Shown: positions 39,126 through 53,200 of the stretch, piece by piece
Layout: every line of letters begins with the position of its first letter
How positions within the stretch are numbered: position 1 is the stretch's first letter
DNA from: Liolophura sinensis
Lineage: Eukaryota; Mollusca; Polyplacophora; Chitonida; Chitonidae
NCBI RefSeq assembly: GCF_032854445.1
Contig: NW_027018094.1
Span: 21,241-85,240 of the forward strand
Direction: 5' to 3'
DNA length: 64,000 nt
Notes under the pieces: model-generated
The model's database searches: none
What the model was told of the DNA's origin: nothing
What the model saw: the letters and a program-made list of their open reading frames with translations, nothing else
Position numbers and translations under genes: made by a program

Positions 39126-40020
39126 GGTCTGTGCAACTGACGATCAGATAACATTTATCTGTAAAGACATGTATGTCTCTGCGCCATTTACTGTACCTAT
39201 GTCTTTCACTTCAGGCAAACCTTAGTCCTCCCATACATAACCCCACCTGACAAGGCTCCTACTCAGGCTATTTTATTTCCTAGTAAAAGGAAGGCTTTAA
39301 GCATACATGTTTGTATATATAATGTTAGTGGAGCGTGTTTTCAGTAATACACAATTAACATATAACAGACCTATCAAAACCCTCACAGAATCCAAACGAA
39401 GTCCACCGTAAGCACTCTGGAAAAAACTTATTAGGAGCTCAAGTACGTCTATATCGCATTTTTTATTTCATTTCTAACATGATGAGATCACAGAGCTGTT
39501 ACATTTATCTGTTAAAACCGTTAGTTTAATAAGTTACATATTTGTCCTGAAAGAAAGAGACAAAGTTATTGATCTCATTAACGTACGTGTACCTGCCGAC
39601 GAGCATCAGTTACCATTGTCAGCAAGACTAGTCCCGATATAGAAGAACCGTAGAGAAAACCATAAAAGAAATGGGGTCGAATTTTCTGATTTTATTGCAG
39701 TCAGATTAATTTCACAAATATCGTATTCTACACATTTGGCCCATTGCGAGAACGCTGAAAATAAAGGTGCGAAACAATGCATGTATTTTTCATTGAGGAA
39801 TGAAGAAAATGGTTTTAAAAAAGGACAAACAAAAGTTCTCTTAAATATGCATACCTGTAGTTTCCGTTTTGAAAGGCTAAACAGTCTAACAAAGGGCTAT
39901 TTGATTTAAGAACATGCCTATTAAAATATTACATGTAATTAACATAAATACGATATGATGGCGTTCAGTTAAACTAAGGTGAATATACCAGAGTTTGGAA
40001 GCGATTTATTCTAAAAATAA

Positions 40021-40941
40021 TTCTTACAATGTTCATTTGGTAACTGAACATGCTATTATAATGATTACATTGCTCATCTTGTAACTGAGCACGCTATTAT
40101 ACTCATTACAATGTTCATCTTGTAACTGGGCATACTAGTGTAATATATAAAATATTAATTTTGTAACTGAGCATGCTATTATACTGATTACAATGTTCAT
40201 CTTGTAACTGAACATGCTATTATAATAATTACAATGTTCATGTTGTAACTGAGCATGCTATTATACGAATTACAATATTCATCTTGTAATTGAGCATGCT
40301 ATTATGTCAATTACAATCTTCATCTTGCAACTGAGCATGATATTATAATGATTACAATGTTCATCTTGTAATTGAACGTGCTAATATAATAAATACAATG
40401 TTCACCTTGGAACTGATGATGTTATTATAATGATTACAATATTCATCTTGTAACTGAATATGCTTATGTAATGATTACAATGTCCATTTTGCAACTGAGC
40501 ATGCTTTTATACTTACAATGTCCCCCTTGTAACTGAACATGCTATTATAAAGATTACAATGTTCACCTTGTAACTGAACATGCTTTTATAATGATTACAA
40601 CGTTCATCTTGTAATTGAACGTGCTAATATAATGAATACAATGTTTACTTTGTAACTGATGATGTTATTATAATGATTACAATATTCATCTTGTAAGTGA
40701 ATATGCTAGTGTAATGATTACAATGTTTATATTGCAACTGAGCATGCTTGTATACTGATTACAATGTTCACCTTGCAACTGATGATGTTTTTATAATGAT
40801 TACAATGTTCATCTTGTAACTGAACATGCTATTATGTCGATTACAGTGTTGATGTTGCAACTGAGCATGTTTTTGAAATGATTACTATGTTCACCTTGTA
40901 ACTGAACATGCTTTTTTAATGATTACAATGTTTATCTTGTA
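40021..40941 (-). repeat. Satellite array A5, minus orientation
   Basis: About 22 monomers, the shortest array. It ends where ATGTTTATCTTGTA runs straight into TGTATGTCGCTGTGC of U5. No gene. Confidence 0.94.
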
Positions 40942-42210
40942 TGTATGTCGCTGTGCAACTGAGTGAGTGAGTGAGTGCTTGGGGTTTAACGTCGTACTCA
41001 ACAATTTTTCAGTCATATGACGACGAAGGAATCATTAGGGTGCATGCACGTGTAATGTGCCTCCTTGTTGCAGGACGGATTTTCACCGCTCTTTTATTTA
41101 GTGCTGCATCACTGAGACGACTTACCGAAGGCAAGTAAGCCGCCCCGCCCGAGCCATTATACTGAAACGGGTCAACCAGTCGTTGCACTATCCCCTTCAT
41201 GCTGAACGCCAAACGAGGAAGTTACAACTTCCTCTTTTAAAGTCTTAGGTGTGACTCGACCAAGGATTGATCCTGGATCTACCGGTCCCGAAGCGGACGC
41301 TCTACCAACTGTGCTATCCGGGCCGGTCTGTGCAACTGACGATCAGATAACATTTATTTGTAAAGACATGTATGTCTCTGCGCCATTTACTGTACCTATG
41401 TCTTTCACTTCAGGCAAACCTTAGTCCTCCCATACATAACCCCACCTGACAAGGCTCCTACTCAGGCTATTTTATTTCCTAGTGAAAGGAAGGCTTTAAG
41501 CATACATGTTTGTACATATAATATTAGTGGTGCGAGTTTTCAGTAATCCACAATTAACATATAACAGACCTATCAAAACCTTCACAGAATCCAAACGAAG
41601 TCCACCGTAAGCACTCTGGAAAAAACATATTAGGAGCTCAAGTACGTCTATATCGCATTTTTTATTTCATTTCTAACATGATGAGATCACAGAGCTGTTA
41701 CATTTATCTGTCAAAACCGTTAGTTTAATAAGGTACATATTTGTCCTGAAAGAAAGAGACAAAGTTATTGATCTCATTAACGTACGTGTACCTGCCGACG
41801 AGCATCAGTTACCATTGTCAGAAAGACTAGTCCCGATATAGAAGAACCGTAGAGAAACCATCAAGGAATTGGGGCCGAATTTTCTAATCTTATTGCAGTC
41901 AGATTAATTTCACAGATATCGTATTCTACACATTTGGCCTATTGCCAGTACGCTGCAAATAGGGGTGCGAAACAATACATGTATTTTTCATTGAGGAATG
42001 AAGAAAATGGTTTTAAAAAACGACAAACATAAGTTCTCTTAAATGTGCATACCTGTAGTTTCCGTTTTAAAAGGCTAAACAAAGGGCCACTTGACTTAAG
42101 AACATGCCTATTACAATATTACATGGAATTAACTTAAATACGATATGATGGCGTTTAGTTAAACTAAGGTGAATATACCAGAGTTTGGAAGCGATTTCTT
42201 CTAAAAATAA
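40942..42210 (-). repeat. Spacer unit U5, short form
   Basis: About 1.27 kb. It begins just before the SINE1 tail and keeps SINE1 and the right part of U, while the left end, SINE2 and the minisatellite are absent. U7 and U8 start at the same base, but U5 has a different preceding monomer. It has no counterpart in the second copy of the segmental duplication. Confidence 0.92.
40959..41324 (-). mobile_element. SINE1 copy in U5
   Basis: Full SINE1 in reverse complement, with an intact tail repeat, hairpin (GAGGAAGTTACAACTTCCTC) and Pol III boxes. It sits directly against the satellite on its tail side because of the U5 truncation. A Pol III transcript would therefore run into array A5. Confidence 0.87.
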
Positions 42211-45200
42211 TTCTTACAATGTTCATGTTGTAACTGAACATGCTATTATAATGATTACAATGTTCATGTTGTAACTGAACATGCTATTATACTGATAACA
42301 ATGTTCATCTTGTAACTGGGCTTACTAGTATAATGATTACAATGTTCATTTTGTAACTGAATATGCTATTAAATTGATTACAATGTTCATCTTGTAACTG
42401 AGTGAGTGCTTGGGTTTTAACGTCGTTCTCTCTGGTAACTGAACATGTTATTATAATAATTACAATGTTCATCTTGTAACTGAGCATACTAGTATAATAA
42501 TTACATTGTTAAATTTGTAACTGAGAATGCTAATATACTGATTACAATGTTCATCTTGTAATTGAACATGCTATTATAATGATTACATTGCTCATCTTGT
42601 GACTGAGCACGCTATTATACAGATTACATTGTTCATCTTGTAACTGGGCACACTAGTGTAATAATGAAAATATTAATTTTGTAACTGAGCATGCTATTAT
42701 ACTGATTACAATGTTTATCTTGTAATTGAGCATGCTATTATGTCGATTACAATCTTTATCTTGCAACTGAGCATGATATTATAATGATTACAATGTTCAT
42801 CTTGTAATTGAACGTGCTAATATAATGAATTCAATGTTCACCTTGGAACTGATTACAATATTCATCTTGTAACTGAATATGCTTATGTAATGATTACAAT
42901 GTCCATTTTGCAACTGAGCATGCTTTTATACTTACAATGTCCCCCTTGTAACTGAACATGCTATTATAAAGATTACAATGTTCACCTTGTAACTGAACAT
43001 GCTTTTATAATGATTACTATGTTCATCTTGTAATTGAACGTGCTAATGTAATGAATACAATGTTTACTTTGTAACTGATGATGTTATTATAATGATTACA
43101 ATATTCATCTTGTAAGTGAATATGCTAATGTAATGATTACAATGTTCACCTTGCAACTGAGCATGCTTGTATACTGATTACAATGTTCACCTTGCAACTG
43201 ATGATGTTTTTATAATGATTACAATGTTCATCTTGTAACTGAACATGCTATTATGTCAATTACAATCTTCATCTTGCAACTGAGCATGTTTTTAAAATGA
43301 TTACTATGTTCACCTTGTAACTGAACATGCTTTTATAATGATTACAATGTTTATCTTGTAAGTCAACGAGCTAATATAATGAATACAATGCTTATGTTGT
43401 AACTGATGATGTTATTATAATGATTACAATATTCATCTTGTAAGTGGATATGCTAATGTAATGATTACAATGTCCATTTTGCAACTGAGCATGCTTGTAT
43501 ACTGATTGCAATGTTCGCCTTGAAACTGTTTACTTTTTATAATGATTACAATGTTCATCTTGTAACTGAACATGCAATTATAAGGATTACAATGTTCACT
43601 TTGTAACTGAACATGCTATTACAATGATTACATTGTTCACCTTGTAACTGAGCACATTATTATAATGATTACAATGTTCATCTTGTAACTGAATATGCTA
43701 ATGTAATGATTACAATGTCCATTTTGCAACTGAGCATGCTTGTATACTGATTACAATGTTCACCTGGGAACTGATGATGTTTGTAAAATGATTACAACGT
43801 TCATCTTGTAACTGAACATGCAATTATCAGGATTACAATGGTCACTTTGTAACTGATCATGCTATTACAATGATTACAATGTTCATCTTGTAACTGAACA
43901 TGCTATTATGTCGATTACAATCTTTATCTTGCAACTGAGCATGATATTATAATGATTACAATGTTCATCCTGTAATTGGTCGTGCTTATATAATGAATAC
44001 AATGTTCATTTTGTAACTGCTGATGTTTATATAATGATTACAATATTCATCTTGTAACTAAATATGCTTATGTAATGATTACAATGTCCATTTTGCAACT
44101 GAGCTTGCTTTTATACTTACAATGTCCACCTTGTAAATGAACATGCTATTATAATGATTAGAATGTTCATCTTGTAACTGAGCATGTTTTTATAAAGATT
44201 ACAATGTACACCTTGTAACTGAACATGATTTTATAATGATTACATTGTTCATCTTGTAATTGAACGTGCTAATATAATGAATACAATGTTTACTTTGTAA
44301 CTGATGATGTTATTATAATGATTACAATATTCATCTTGTAAGTGAATATGCTAATGTAATGATTACAATGTTTATCTTGCAACTGAGCATGTTTGTATAC
44401 TGATTACAATGTTCACCTTGCAACTGAAAATGATATTATAATGATTACAATGTTCAATTCGTAACTGATCATGCTTTTTTAACTATTACAATGTTCATCT
44501 TGTAACTGGGCATGTTTTTTTAATGATTACAATATTCATCTTGTAACTGAGCACGCTATTGTAATGATTATAATGTTCACCTTGTAACTGAGCACTTGAT
44601 TATAATGATTACAATGTTCATCTTGTAACTGAACATGCTATTGTAATGATTATAATGTCCAATTTGCAACTGAGCATGCTTGTATACTGATTACAATGTT
44701 CACCTTGCAACTGATGATGTTTTTATCATGATCACAATGTTCATCTTGTAACTGAACATGCAATTATATAGATTACAATGTTCACTTTGTAACTGAACAT
44801 GCTATTACAATGATTACAATGTTCATCTTGTAACTGAACATGCTATTATGTCGATTACAATCTTCATCTTGCAACTGAAAATGATATTATAATGATCACA
44901 ATGTTTATCTTGAAACTGAGCATGCTATTATAATGATTACAATGTTCACTTCGTAACTGAACATGCTATTAGAAGTATTACAGTGTTCATCTTGTAACTG
45001 GGCATGTTTTTATAATAATTACAATGTTCACCTTGTAACTGAACATGCTATTATAATGATTACAATGTTCATTTTGCAACTGAGCATGCTTTTATACTGA
45101 TTACAATGTTCATCTTGTAACTTAGCATGCTATTATAATGATGACAATGTTCATTTTGTAAATGGGCACGCTTTTATACTGTTTACAATGTTTATCTTGT

Positions 45201-45460
45201 AACTAAGCATGCTATTATAATGATTACAATGTTCATGTTGTAATTGAACGTGCTAATATAATGAATACAATGTTCATTTTGTAACTGATGATGTTATTAT
45301 AATGATTACAATATTCATCTTGTAACTGAACATGCTATTATGATTACAATTTTCATCTTGTAACTGAGCTTTCTATTATAATGATTACAATGTTTTCCTT
45401 GTAAGTGAGCGTGATAATATAATGTTTACAATGTTTATCTTGTAACTGAGCATGCTATCA
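42211..45460 (-). repeat. Satellite array A6, minus orientation
   Basis: About 79 monomers. From about 42860 to the end it is nearly identical to 59870-62476. The part before that is present only once in this window among the minus arrays and includes the SINE1-scrap monomer. No gene. Confidence 0.95.
42399..42426 (-). repeat. SINE1-tail scrap inside a satellite monomer (site 3, inverted)
   Basis: CTGAGTGAGTGCTTGGGTTT followed by TAACGTCGT, the reverse complement of sites 1 and 2, with the same flank (TCTCTCTGGTAACTG). It shows that the plus and minus arrays share a common ancestor that already carried this chimera. Confidence 0.85.
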
Positions 45461-45700
45461 TAAGACACGAGTCTCTTTAACTGGATTTAGTCTATTTCAG
45501 CTGAGGGGAAAAATGAAAGATTTAGTGTGGATAATGTGTGGGGATAAGATGAGCTTTTTAGCGTGTATTTGGTCCAAACTGCGTCTTTGTACCGTTGATC
45601 GTTGAGAAGAAATAAAAGGCATTTCTCAATATTGGCACTTAAAAGATGGTGCCAGCTAGGAAATCAGCTCTAACCCCAGTGTTCCATGTGGGATTACAGA

Positions 45701-45743
45701 GGGCGATGGCGTGCTGACCCCCTCGGTAACTGAGGCCCTCCTC
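45701..45743 (-). mobile_element. SINE2 remnant (head only)
   Basis: Same 43-bp head fragment and same deletion junction as in U4. Confidence 0.8.
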
Positions 45744-45983
45744 AAACAAAAATTAAATAGGTAAGTAAAATGTAAAACGTTGTGAGGCCGATAGAAAATT
45801 ATGTGTTTCTCTATCTGATTTCACTCCAATATATTCTTTCATCCAGCGTGTTGACAGAGTCAGTGGAATTCGGATGTTTAAATGGTTTCAAGCAACGCAG
45901 TATCATTACTTCAAGATATTAATTAACCTGAAGCTTCTAAACCTGGATCACTGTGTTTTCCTGAATCGTTGATTAAATTAATT

Positions 45984-46118
45984 AACACCATACTGAATCT
46001 CTGTTGCACCGTAAACACCATCCTGAATCTCTGCTGCACAGTAAATACCATCCTGAAACTCTGCTACACAGTAAGCACCATCCTGAATCTCTGCTGCACA
46101 GTAAACACCGTCAGGAAT
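45984..46118 (-). repeat. 30-bp minisatellite in U6, 4.5 copies
   Basis: Unit sequence and copy number as in U1, without the U4/U9 variant. Confidence 0.87.
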
Positions 46119-46179
46119 TTTACACTGACTGCGATCAGATAGCATTTTTCTGTATAGACATGTATGTCGCTGTGCAACT

Positions 46180-46544
46180 GAGTGAGTGAGTGAGTGCTTG
46201 GGGTTTAACGTCGTACTCAACAATTTTTCAGTCATATGACGACGAAGGAATCATTAGGGTGCATGCACGTTTAATGTGCCTCCCTGTTGCAGGACGGATT
46301 TTCACCGCTCTTTTATTTAGTGCTGCATCACTGAGACGATTTACCGAAGGCAAGTAAGCCGCCCCGCCCGAGCCATTATACTGAAACGGGTCAACCAGTC
46401 GTTGCACTATCCCCCTTCATGCTGAACGCCAAACGAGGAAGTCACAACTTCCTCTTTTAAAGTCTTAGGTGTGACTCGACCAAGGATTGATCCTGGATCT
46501 ACCGGTCTCGAAGCGGACGCTCTACCAACTGTGCTATCCGGGCC
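46180..46544 (-). mobile_element. SINE1 copy in U6
   Basis: Full SINE1 in reverse complement. Distinguished by GGTCTCG near the A-box side and TGCCTCCCTGTTGC in the body, both shared only with U10. Confidence 0.87.
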
Positions 46545-47439
46545 GGTCTGTGCAACTGACGATCAGATAACATTTATCTGTAAAGACATGTATGTCTCTG
46601 CGCCATTTACTGTTCCTATGTCTTTCACTTCAGGCAAACCTTAGTCCTCCCATACATAACCCCACCTGACAAGGCTCCTACTCAAGCTATTTTATTTCCT
46701 AGTGAAAGGAAGGCTTTAAGCATACATGTTTGTATATATAATGTTAGTGGAGCGAGTTTTCAGTAATACACAATTAACATATAACAGACCTATCAAAACC
46801 CTCACAGAATCCAAACGAAGACCACCGTAAGCACTCTGGAAAAAACATATTAGGAGCTCAAGTACGTCTATATCGCATTTGTTATTTCATTTCTAACATG
46901 ATGAGATCACAGAGCTGTTACATTTATCTGTCAAAACCGTTAGTTTAATAAGTTACATATTTGTCCTGAAAGAAAGAGACAAAGTTATTGATCTCATTAA
47001 CGTACGTGTACCTGCCGACGGGCATGAGTTACCATTGTCAGCAAGACTAGTCCCAATATAGAAGAACCGTAGAGAAAACCATCAAAGAATTGGGGTCGAA
47101 TTTTCTGATCTTATTGCAGTCAGATTAATTTCACAGATATCGTATTCTACACATTTGGCCCATTGCCAGTACGCTGCAAATAGGGGTGCGAAACAATGCA
47201 TGTATTTTTCATTGAGGAATGAAGAAAATGGTTTTAAAAAAGGACAAACTTAAGTTCTCTTAAATATGCATACCTTTAGTTTCCGTTTTGAAAGGCTAAA
47301 CAGTCTAACAAAGGGCCACTTGACTTAAGAACATGCCTATTAAAATATTACATGTAATTAACATAAATACGATATGATGGCGTTTAGTTAAACTAAGGTG
47401 AATATACCAGAGTTTGGAAGCGATTTATTCTAAAAATAA

Positions 47440-49017
47440 TTCTTACAATGTTCATCTGGTAACTGAACATGCTATTATAATGATTACATTGCTCATCTTG
47501 TAACTGAGCACGCTATTATACTGATTACAATGTTCATCTTGTAACTGGGCATACTAGTGTAATAATTAAAATATTAATTTTGTAACTGAATATGCTATTA
47601 TATTGATTACAATGTTCATCTTGTAACTGAACATGCTATTATAATGATTACAATGTTCATGTTGTAACTAAGCATGTTTTTAAAATGATTACAATGTTCA
47701 TCTTGTAACTGAACATGCTATTATGTCGATTACAATTTTCATCTTGCAACTGAGCATGTTTTTAAAATGATTACTATGTTCACCTTGTAACTGAACAAGC
47801 TTTTATAATGATTACAATGTTTATCTTGTAAGTCAACGAGCTAATACAATGAATACAATGCTTACGTTGTAACTGATGATGTTATTATAATGATTACAAT
47901 ATTCATCTTGTAAGTGAATATGCTAATGTAATGATTACAATGTCCATTTTGCAACTCAGCATGCTTGTATACTGATTACATTGTTCACCTTGAAACTGTT
48001 TACTTTTTATGATGATTACAATGTTCATCTTGTAACTGAACATGCAATTATAAGGATTACAATGTTCACTTTGTAACTGAACATGCTATTACAATGATTA
48101 CATTGTTCACCTTGTAACTGAGCACATTATTATAATGATTACAATGTTCATCTTGTAAGTGAATATGCTAAGTTAATGATTACAATATCCATTTTGCAAC
48201 TGAGCATGCTTTTATACTGATTACAATGTTCACCTTGTAACTGATGATATTTTTATAATGATTACAATGTTCAACTTGTAACTACATATGCTATAATAAT
48301 GATTACAATGTTCATCTTGTAATGAAATATGCTAATATAATGATTGAAATATTCATTTTGTAACTGAGCATGCTATTATATTAATTACAATGGTGATTTT
48401 GTAACCGTTGACGCTATTATAATGATTACAATGTTTACTTTGTAACTGAACATGCTATTACAATGATTACAATGTTCATCTTGTAACTGAACATGCTATT
48501 ATGTCGATTACAATCTTCATCTTGTAACTGAAAATGATATTATAATGATTACATTGTTTATCTTGCAACTGAGCAGGCTATTATAATGATTACAATGTTC
48601 ACTTCGTAACTGATCATGCTATTTTAACTATTACAATGTTCATCTTGTAACTGGGCATGTTTTTATAATGATTACAATGTCCATCTTGTAACTGAGCACG
48701 CTATTGTAATGATTACAATGTTCACCTTGTAACTGAGCACATGATTATAATGATTACAATGTTCATCTTGTAACTGAATATGCTATTGTAATGATTACAA
48801 TGTCCATTTTGCAACTGAGCATGCTTGTATACTGATTACAATGTTCACCTTGCAACTGATGATGTTTTTAGAATGATTGCAATGTTCATCTTGTAACTGA
48901 ACATGTAATTATAAGGATTACAATGTTCACTTTGTAACTGAACATGCTATTACAATGATTACAATGTTCATTTTGTAACTGAACATGCTATTATGTCGAT
49001 TACAATCTTCATCTTGT
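47440..49017 (-). repeat. Satellite array A7, minus orientation
   Basis: About 38 monomers. Its last 600 bp (48420-49017) match 54010-54605 in front of U8, so U7 and U8 share not only their breakpoint but their upstream array. Confidence 0.95.
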
Positions 49018-50284
49018 ATGTATGTCGCTGTGCAACTGAGTGAGTGAGTGCTTGGGGTTTAAAGTCGTACTCAACAATTTTTCAGTCTTATGACGACGAA
49101 GGAATCATTAGGGTGCATGCACGTGTAATGTGCCTCCTTGTTGCAGGACGGATTTTCACCGCTCTTTTATTTAGTGCTGCATCACTGAGACGACGGCAAG
49201 TAAGCCGCCCCGCCCGAGCCATTATGCTGAAACGGGTCAACCAGTCGTTGCACTATCCCCTTCATGCTGAACGCCAAACGAGGAAGTTACAACTTCCTCT
49301 TTTAAAGTCTTAGGTGTGACTCGACCAAGGATTGATCCTGGATCTACCGGTCCCGAAGCGGACGCTCTACCAACTGTGCTATCCGGGCCGGTCTGTGCAA
49401 CTGACGATCAGATAACATTTATCTGTAAAGACATGTATGTCTCTGCGCCATTTACTGTACCTATGTCTTTCACTTCAGGCAAACCTTAGTCCTCCCATAC
49501 ATAACCCCACCTGACAAGGCTCCTACTCAGGCTATTTTATTTCCTAGTGAAAGGAAGGCTTTAAGCAAACATGTCTGTACATATAATATTAGTGGAGCGA
49601 GTTTTCAGTAATCCACAATTAACATATAACAGACCTATCAAAACCCTCACAGAATCCAAACGAAGTCCACCGTAAGCACTCTGCAAAAAACATATTAGGA
49701 GCTCAAGTACGTCTATATCGCATTTGTTATTTCATTTCTAACATGATGAGATCACAGAGCTGTTACATTTATCTGTCAAAACCGTTAGTTTAATAAGTTA
49801 CATATTTGTCCTGAAAGAAAGAGACAAAGTTATTGATCTCATTAACGTACGTGTACCTGCCGACGAGCATCAGTTACCATTGTCAGCAAGACTAGTCCCA
49901 ATATAGAAGAACCGCAGAGAAAACCATCAAAGAATTGGGGTCGAATTTTCTGATCTTATTGCAGTCAGATTAATTTCACAGATATCGTATTCTACACATT
50001 TGGCCCATTGCCAGTACGCTGCAAATAGGGGTGCGAAACAATGCATGTATTTTTCATTGAGGAATGAAGAAAATGGTTTTAAAAAAGGACAAACTTAAGT
50101 TCTCTTAAATATGCATACCTGTATTTTTCGTTTTGAAAGGCTAAACAGTCTAAGAAAGGGCCGCTTGACTTAAGAACATGCCTATTACAATATTACATGT
50201 AATTAACATAAATACGATATGATGGCGTTTAGTTAAACTAAGGTGAATATACCAGAGTTTGGAAGCGATTTATTCTAAAAATAA
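49018..50284 (-). repeat. Spacer unit U7, short form
   Basis: Starts at TGTATGTCGCTGTGC directly after satellite CTTCATCTTGTA. Contains SINE1 and the right part of U. An open frame of 89 codons (49044-49313) crosses SINE1 on the plus strand only because of a local deletion; it is not a gene. Confidence 0.92.
49038..49389 (-). mobile_element. SINE1 copy in U7, with small deletion
   Basis: Full-length apart from loss of about 8 bases after GAGACGAC (the usual TTACCGAA is missing) and AAAGTCGTAC in place of AACGTCGTAC in the tail. Confidence 0.86.
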
Positions 50285-53200
50285 TTCTTACAATGTTCAT
50301 CTGGTAACTGAACATGCTATTATAATGATTACATTGCTCATCTTGTAACTGAGCACGCTATTATACTGATTACAATGTTCATCTTGTAACTGGGCATACT
50401 AGTGTAATAATTAAAATATTAATTTTGTAACTGAGCATGCTATTATACTGATTACAATGTTCATCTTGTAACTAAACATGCTATTATAATGATTACAATG
50501 TTCATGTTGTAACTGAGCATGCTATTATACGAATTACAATTTTCATCTTGTAATTGAGCATGATATTATAATGATTACATCGCTCATCTTGTATTTGAGC
50601 ATGCTATTTTAACTATTACAATGTTCATCTTGTAACTGGGCATGTTTTTATAATGATTACAATGTTCATCTTGTAACTGAGCACGCTATTGTAATGATTT
50701 CAATGTTCTCCTTGTAACTGAGCACATTATTATAATGATTGCAATGTTCATCTTGTAACTGGATATGCTATTGCAATGATTACAATGTCCATTTTCCAAC
50801 TGAGCATGCTTGTATACTGATTACAATGTTCACCTAGGAACTGATGATGTTTTTATAATGATTACAACGTTCATCTTGTAACTGAACATGCAATTATAAG
50901 GATTACAATGTTCACTTTGTAACTGAACATGCTATTACAATGATTACAATGTTCATCTTGTAATTGAACGTGCTAATATAATGAATACAATGTTCATTTT
51001 GTAACTGATGATGTTTATATAATGATTACAATATTCATCTTGTAACTAAATATGCTTATGTAATGATTACAATGTCCATTTTGCAACTGAGCATGCTTTT
51101 ATACTTACAATGTCCACCTTGTAACTGAACGAGCTATTATAATGATTAGAATGTTCATCTTGTAACTGAGCATGATTTTATAAAGATTACAATGTTCACC
51201 TTGTAACTGAACATGCTTTTATAATGATTACAATGTTCATCTTGTAATTGAACGTGCTAATATAATGAATACAATGTTTACTTTGTAACTGATGATGTTA
51301 TTATAATGATTACAATATTCATCTAGTAAGTGAATATGCTAATGTAATGATTACAATGTTCACCTTGCAACTGATGATGTTTTTATAATGATTACAATGT
51401 TCATCTTATAACTGAACATGCTATTATGTCGATTACAATCTTCATCTTGCAACTGAGCATGTTTTTAAAATGATTACTATGTTCACCTTGTAACTAAACA
51501 TGCTTTTATAATGATTACAATGTCTATCTTGTAAGTGAACGAGCTAATATAATGAATACAATGCTTATGTTGTAACTGATGATGTTATTATAATGATTAC
51601 AATATTCATCTTGTAAGTGAATATGCTAATGTAATGATTACAATGTCCATTTTGCAACTGAGAATGCTTGTATACTGATTACAATGTTCACCTTGTAACT
51701 GTTTATGTTTTTATATTGATTACAATGTTCATCTTATAACTGAACATGCAATTATAAGGATTACAATGTTCACTTTGTAACTGAACATGCTATTACAATG
51801 TTTAAATGGTTCACCTTGTAAATGATCGCATTATTATAATGATTACAATGTTCACCTAGGAACTGATGATGTTTTTATAAAGATAACAACGTTCATCTTG
51901 TAACTGAACATGCAATTATAAGGATTACAATGTTCACCTTGCAACTGATGATGTTTTTATAATGATTACAATGTTCACTTTGTAACTGAACATGCAATTA
52001 TAAGGATTACAATGTTGACTTTGTAACTGAACATGCTATTACAATGATTACATTGTTCACCTTGTAACTGAGCACATTATTATAATGATTACAATGTTCA
52101 TCTTGTAAGTAAATATGCTAATGTAATGATTACAATATCCATTTTGCAACTGAGCATGCTTTTATACTGATTACAATGTTCACCTTGTAACTGATGATGT
52201 TTTTATAATGATTACAATGTTCATCTTGTAACTACATATGCTATAATAATGATTACAATGTTCATCTTGTAATGAAATATGCTAATATAATGATTGCAAT
52301 ATTCATTTTGTAACTGAGCATGCTAATATTGATTACAATGGTGGTTTTGTAACCGTTGACGCTATTATAATGATTACAATGTTTACTTTGTAACTGAACA
52401 TGCTATTACAATGATTAAAATGTTCACCTTGTAACTGAGCACATTATTATAATGATTACAATGTTCATCTTGTAACTGAATATGCTATTGTAATGATTAC
52501 AATGTCCATTTTGCAACTGAGCATGCTTGTATACTGATTACAATGTTCACCTTGCAGCTGATGATGTTTTTATAATGATTACAATGTTCATCTTGTAACT
52601 GAACATGCAATTATAAGGATTACAATGTTCACTTTGTAACTTAACATGCTATTACAATGATTACAATGTTCATTTTGTAACTGAACATGCTATTATGTCG
52701 ATTACAGTCTTCATCTTGTAACTAAAAATGATATTTTAATGATTACAATGTTTATCTTGCAACTGAGCATGCTATTACAATGATTACAATGCTCATTTTG
52801 TAACTGAACATGCTATTATGTCGATTACAATCTTCATCTTGCAACTGAGCATGTTTTTAAAATGATTACTATGTTCACCTTGTAGCTGAACATGCTTTTA
52901 TAATGATTACAATGTTTATCTTGTAAGTGAACGAGCTAATATAATGAATACAATGTTTACATTGTAACTGATGATGTTATTATAATAATTACAATATTCA
53001 TCTTGTAAGTGAATATGCTAATGTAATGATTACAATGTCCATTTTGCAACTGAGCATGCTTGTATCCTGATTACAATGTTCACCTTGTAACTGTTTATGT
53101 TTTTTTATTGATTACAATGTTCATCTTGTAACTGAACATGCAATTATAAGGATTACAATGTTCACTTTGTAACTGAACATGCTATTACAATGATTACTTG

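Larger units (their letters stand above)
38041..40020 (-). repeat. Spacer unit U4, medium form
   Basis: About 1.98 kb. It matches U3 except that GGATTACAGA is joined directly to GGGCGATGGCG, which deletes 846 bp (33946-34791 in U3), including most of SINE2 and the open-frame segment. Very close to U9. Both share CTCTATCAACTG in the SINE1 head and a CATATTGAATC minisatellite variant. Confidence 0.93.
35223..46984 (-). repeat. Segmental duplication, copy 1
   Basis: Near-identical to about 54614-64000. The offset is 19397 up to about 37900, 19435 up to about 40500 after a one-monomer difference, and 17016 from about 42860 on. The interval of about 40595-42995 (part of A5, U5 and part of A6) has no counterpart in copy 2. 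The homology starts at the GAGT repeat of SINE1 and continues past the window end in copy 2. Confidence 0.85.
45461..47439 (-). repeat. Spacer unit U6, medium form
   Basis: Same internal 846-bp deletion as U4. Shares GGTCTCG in the SINE1 head, GAAGACCACC and AAATAGGTAAG with U10, which identifies them as duplicates. Right end complete. Confidence 0.93.
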
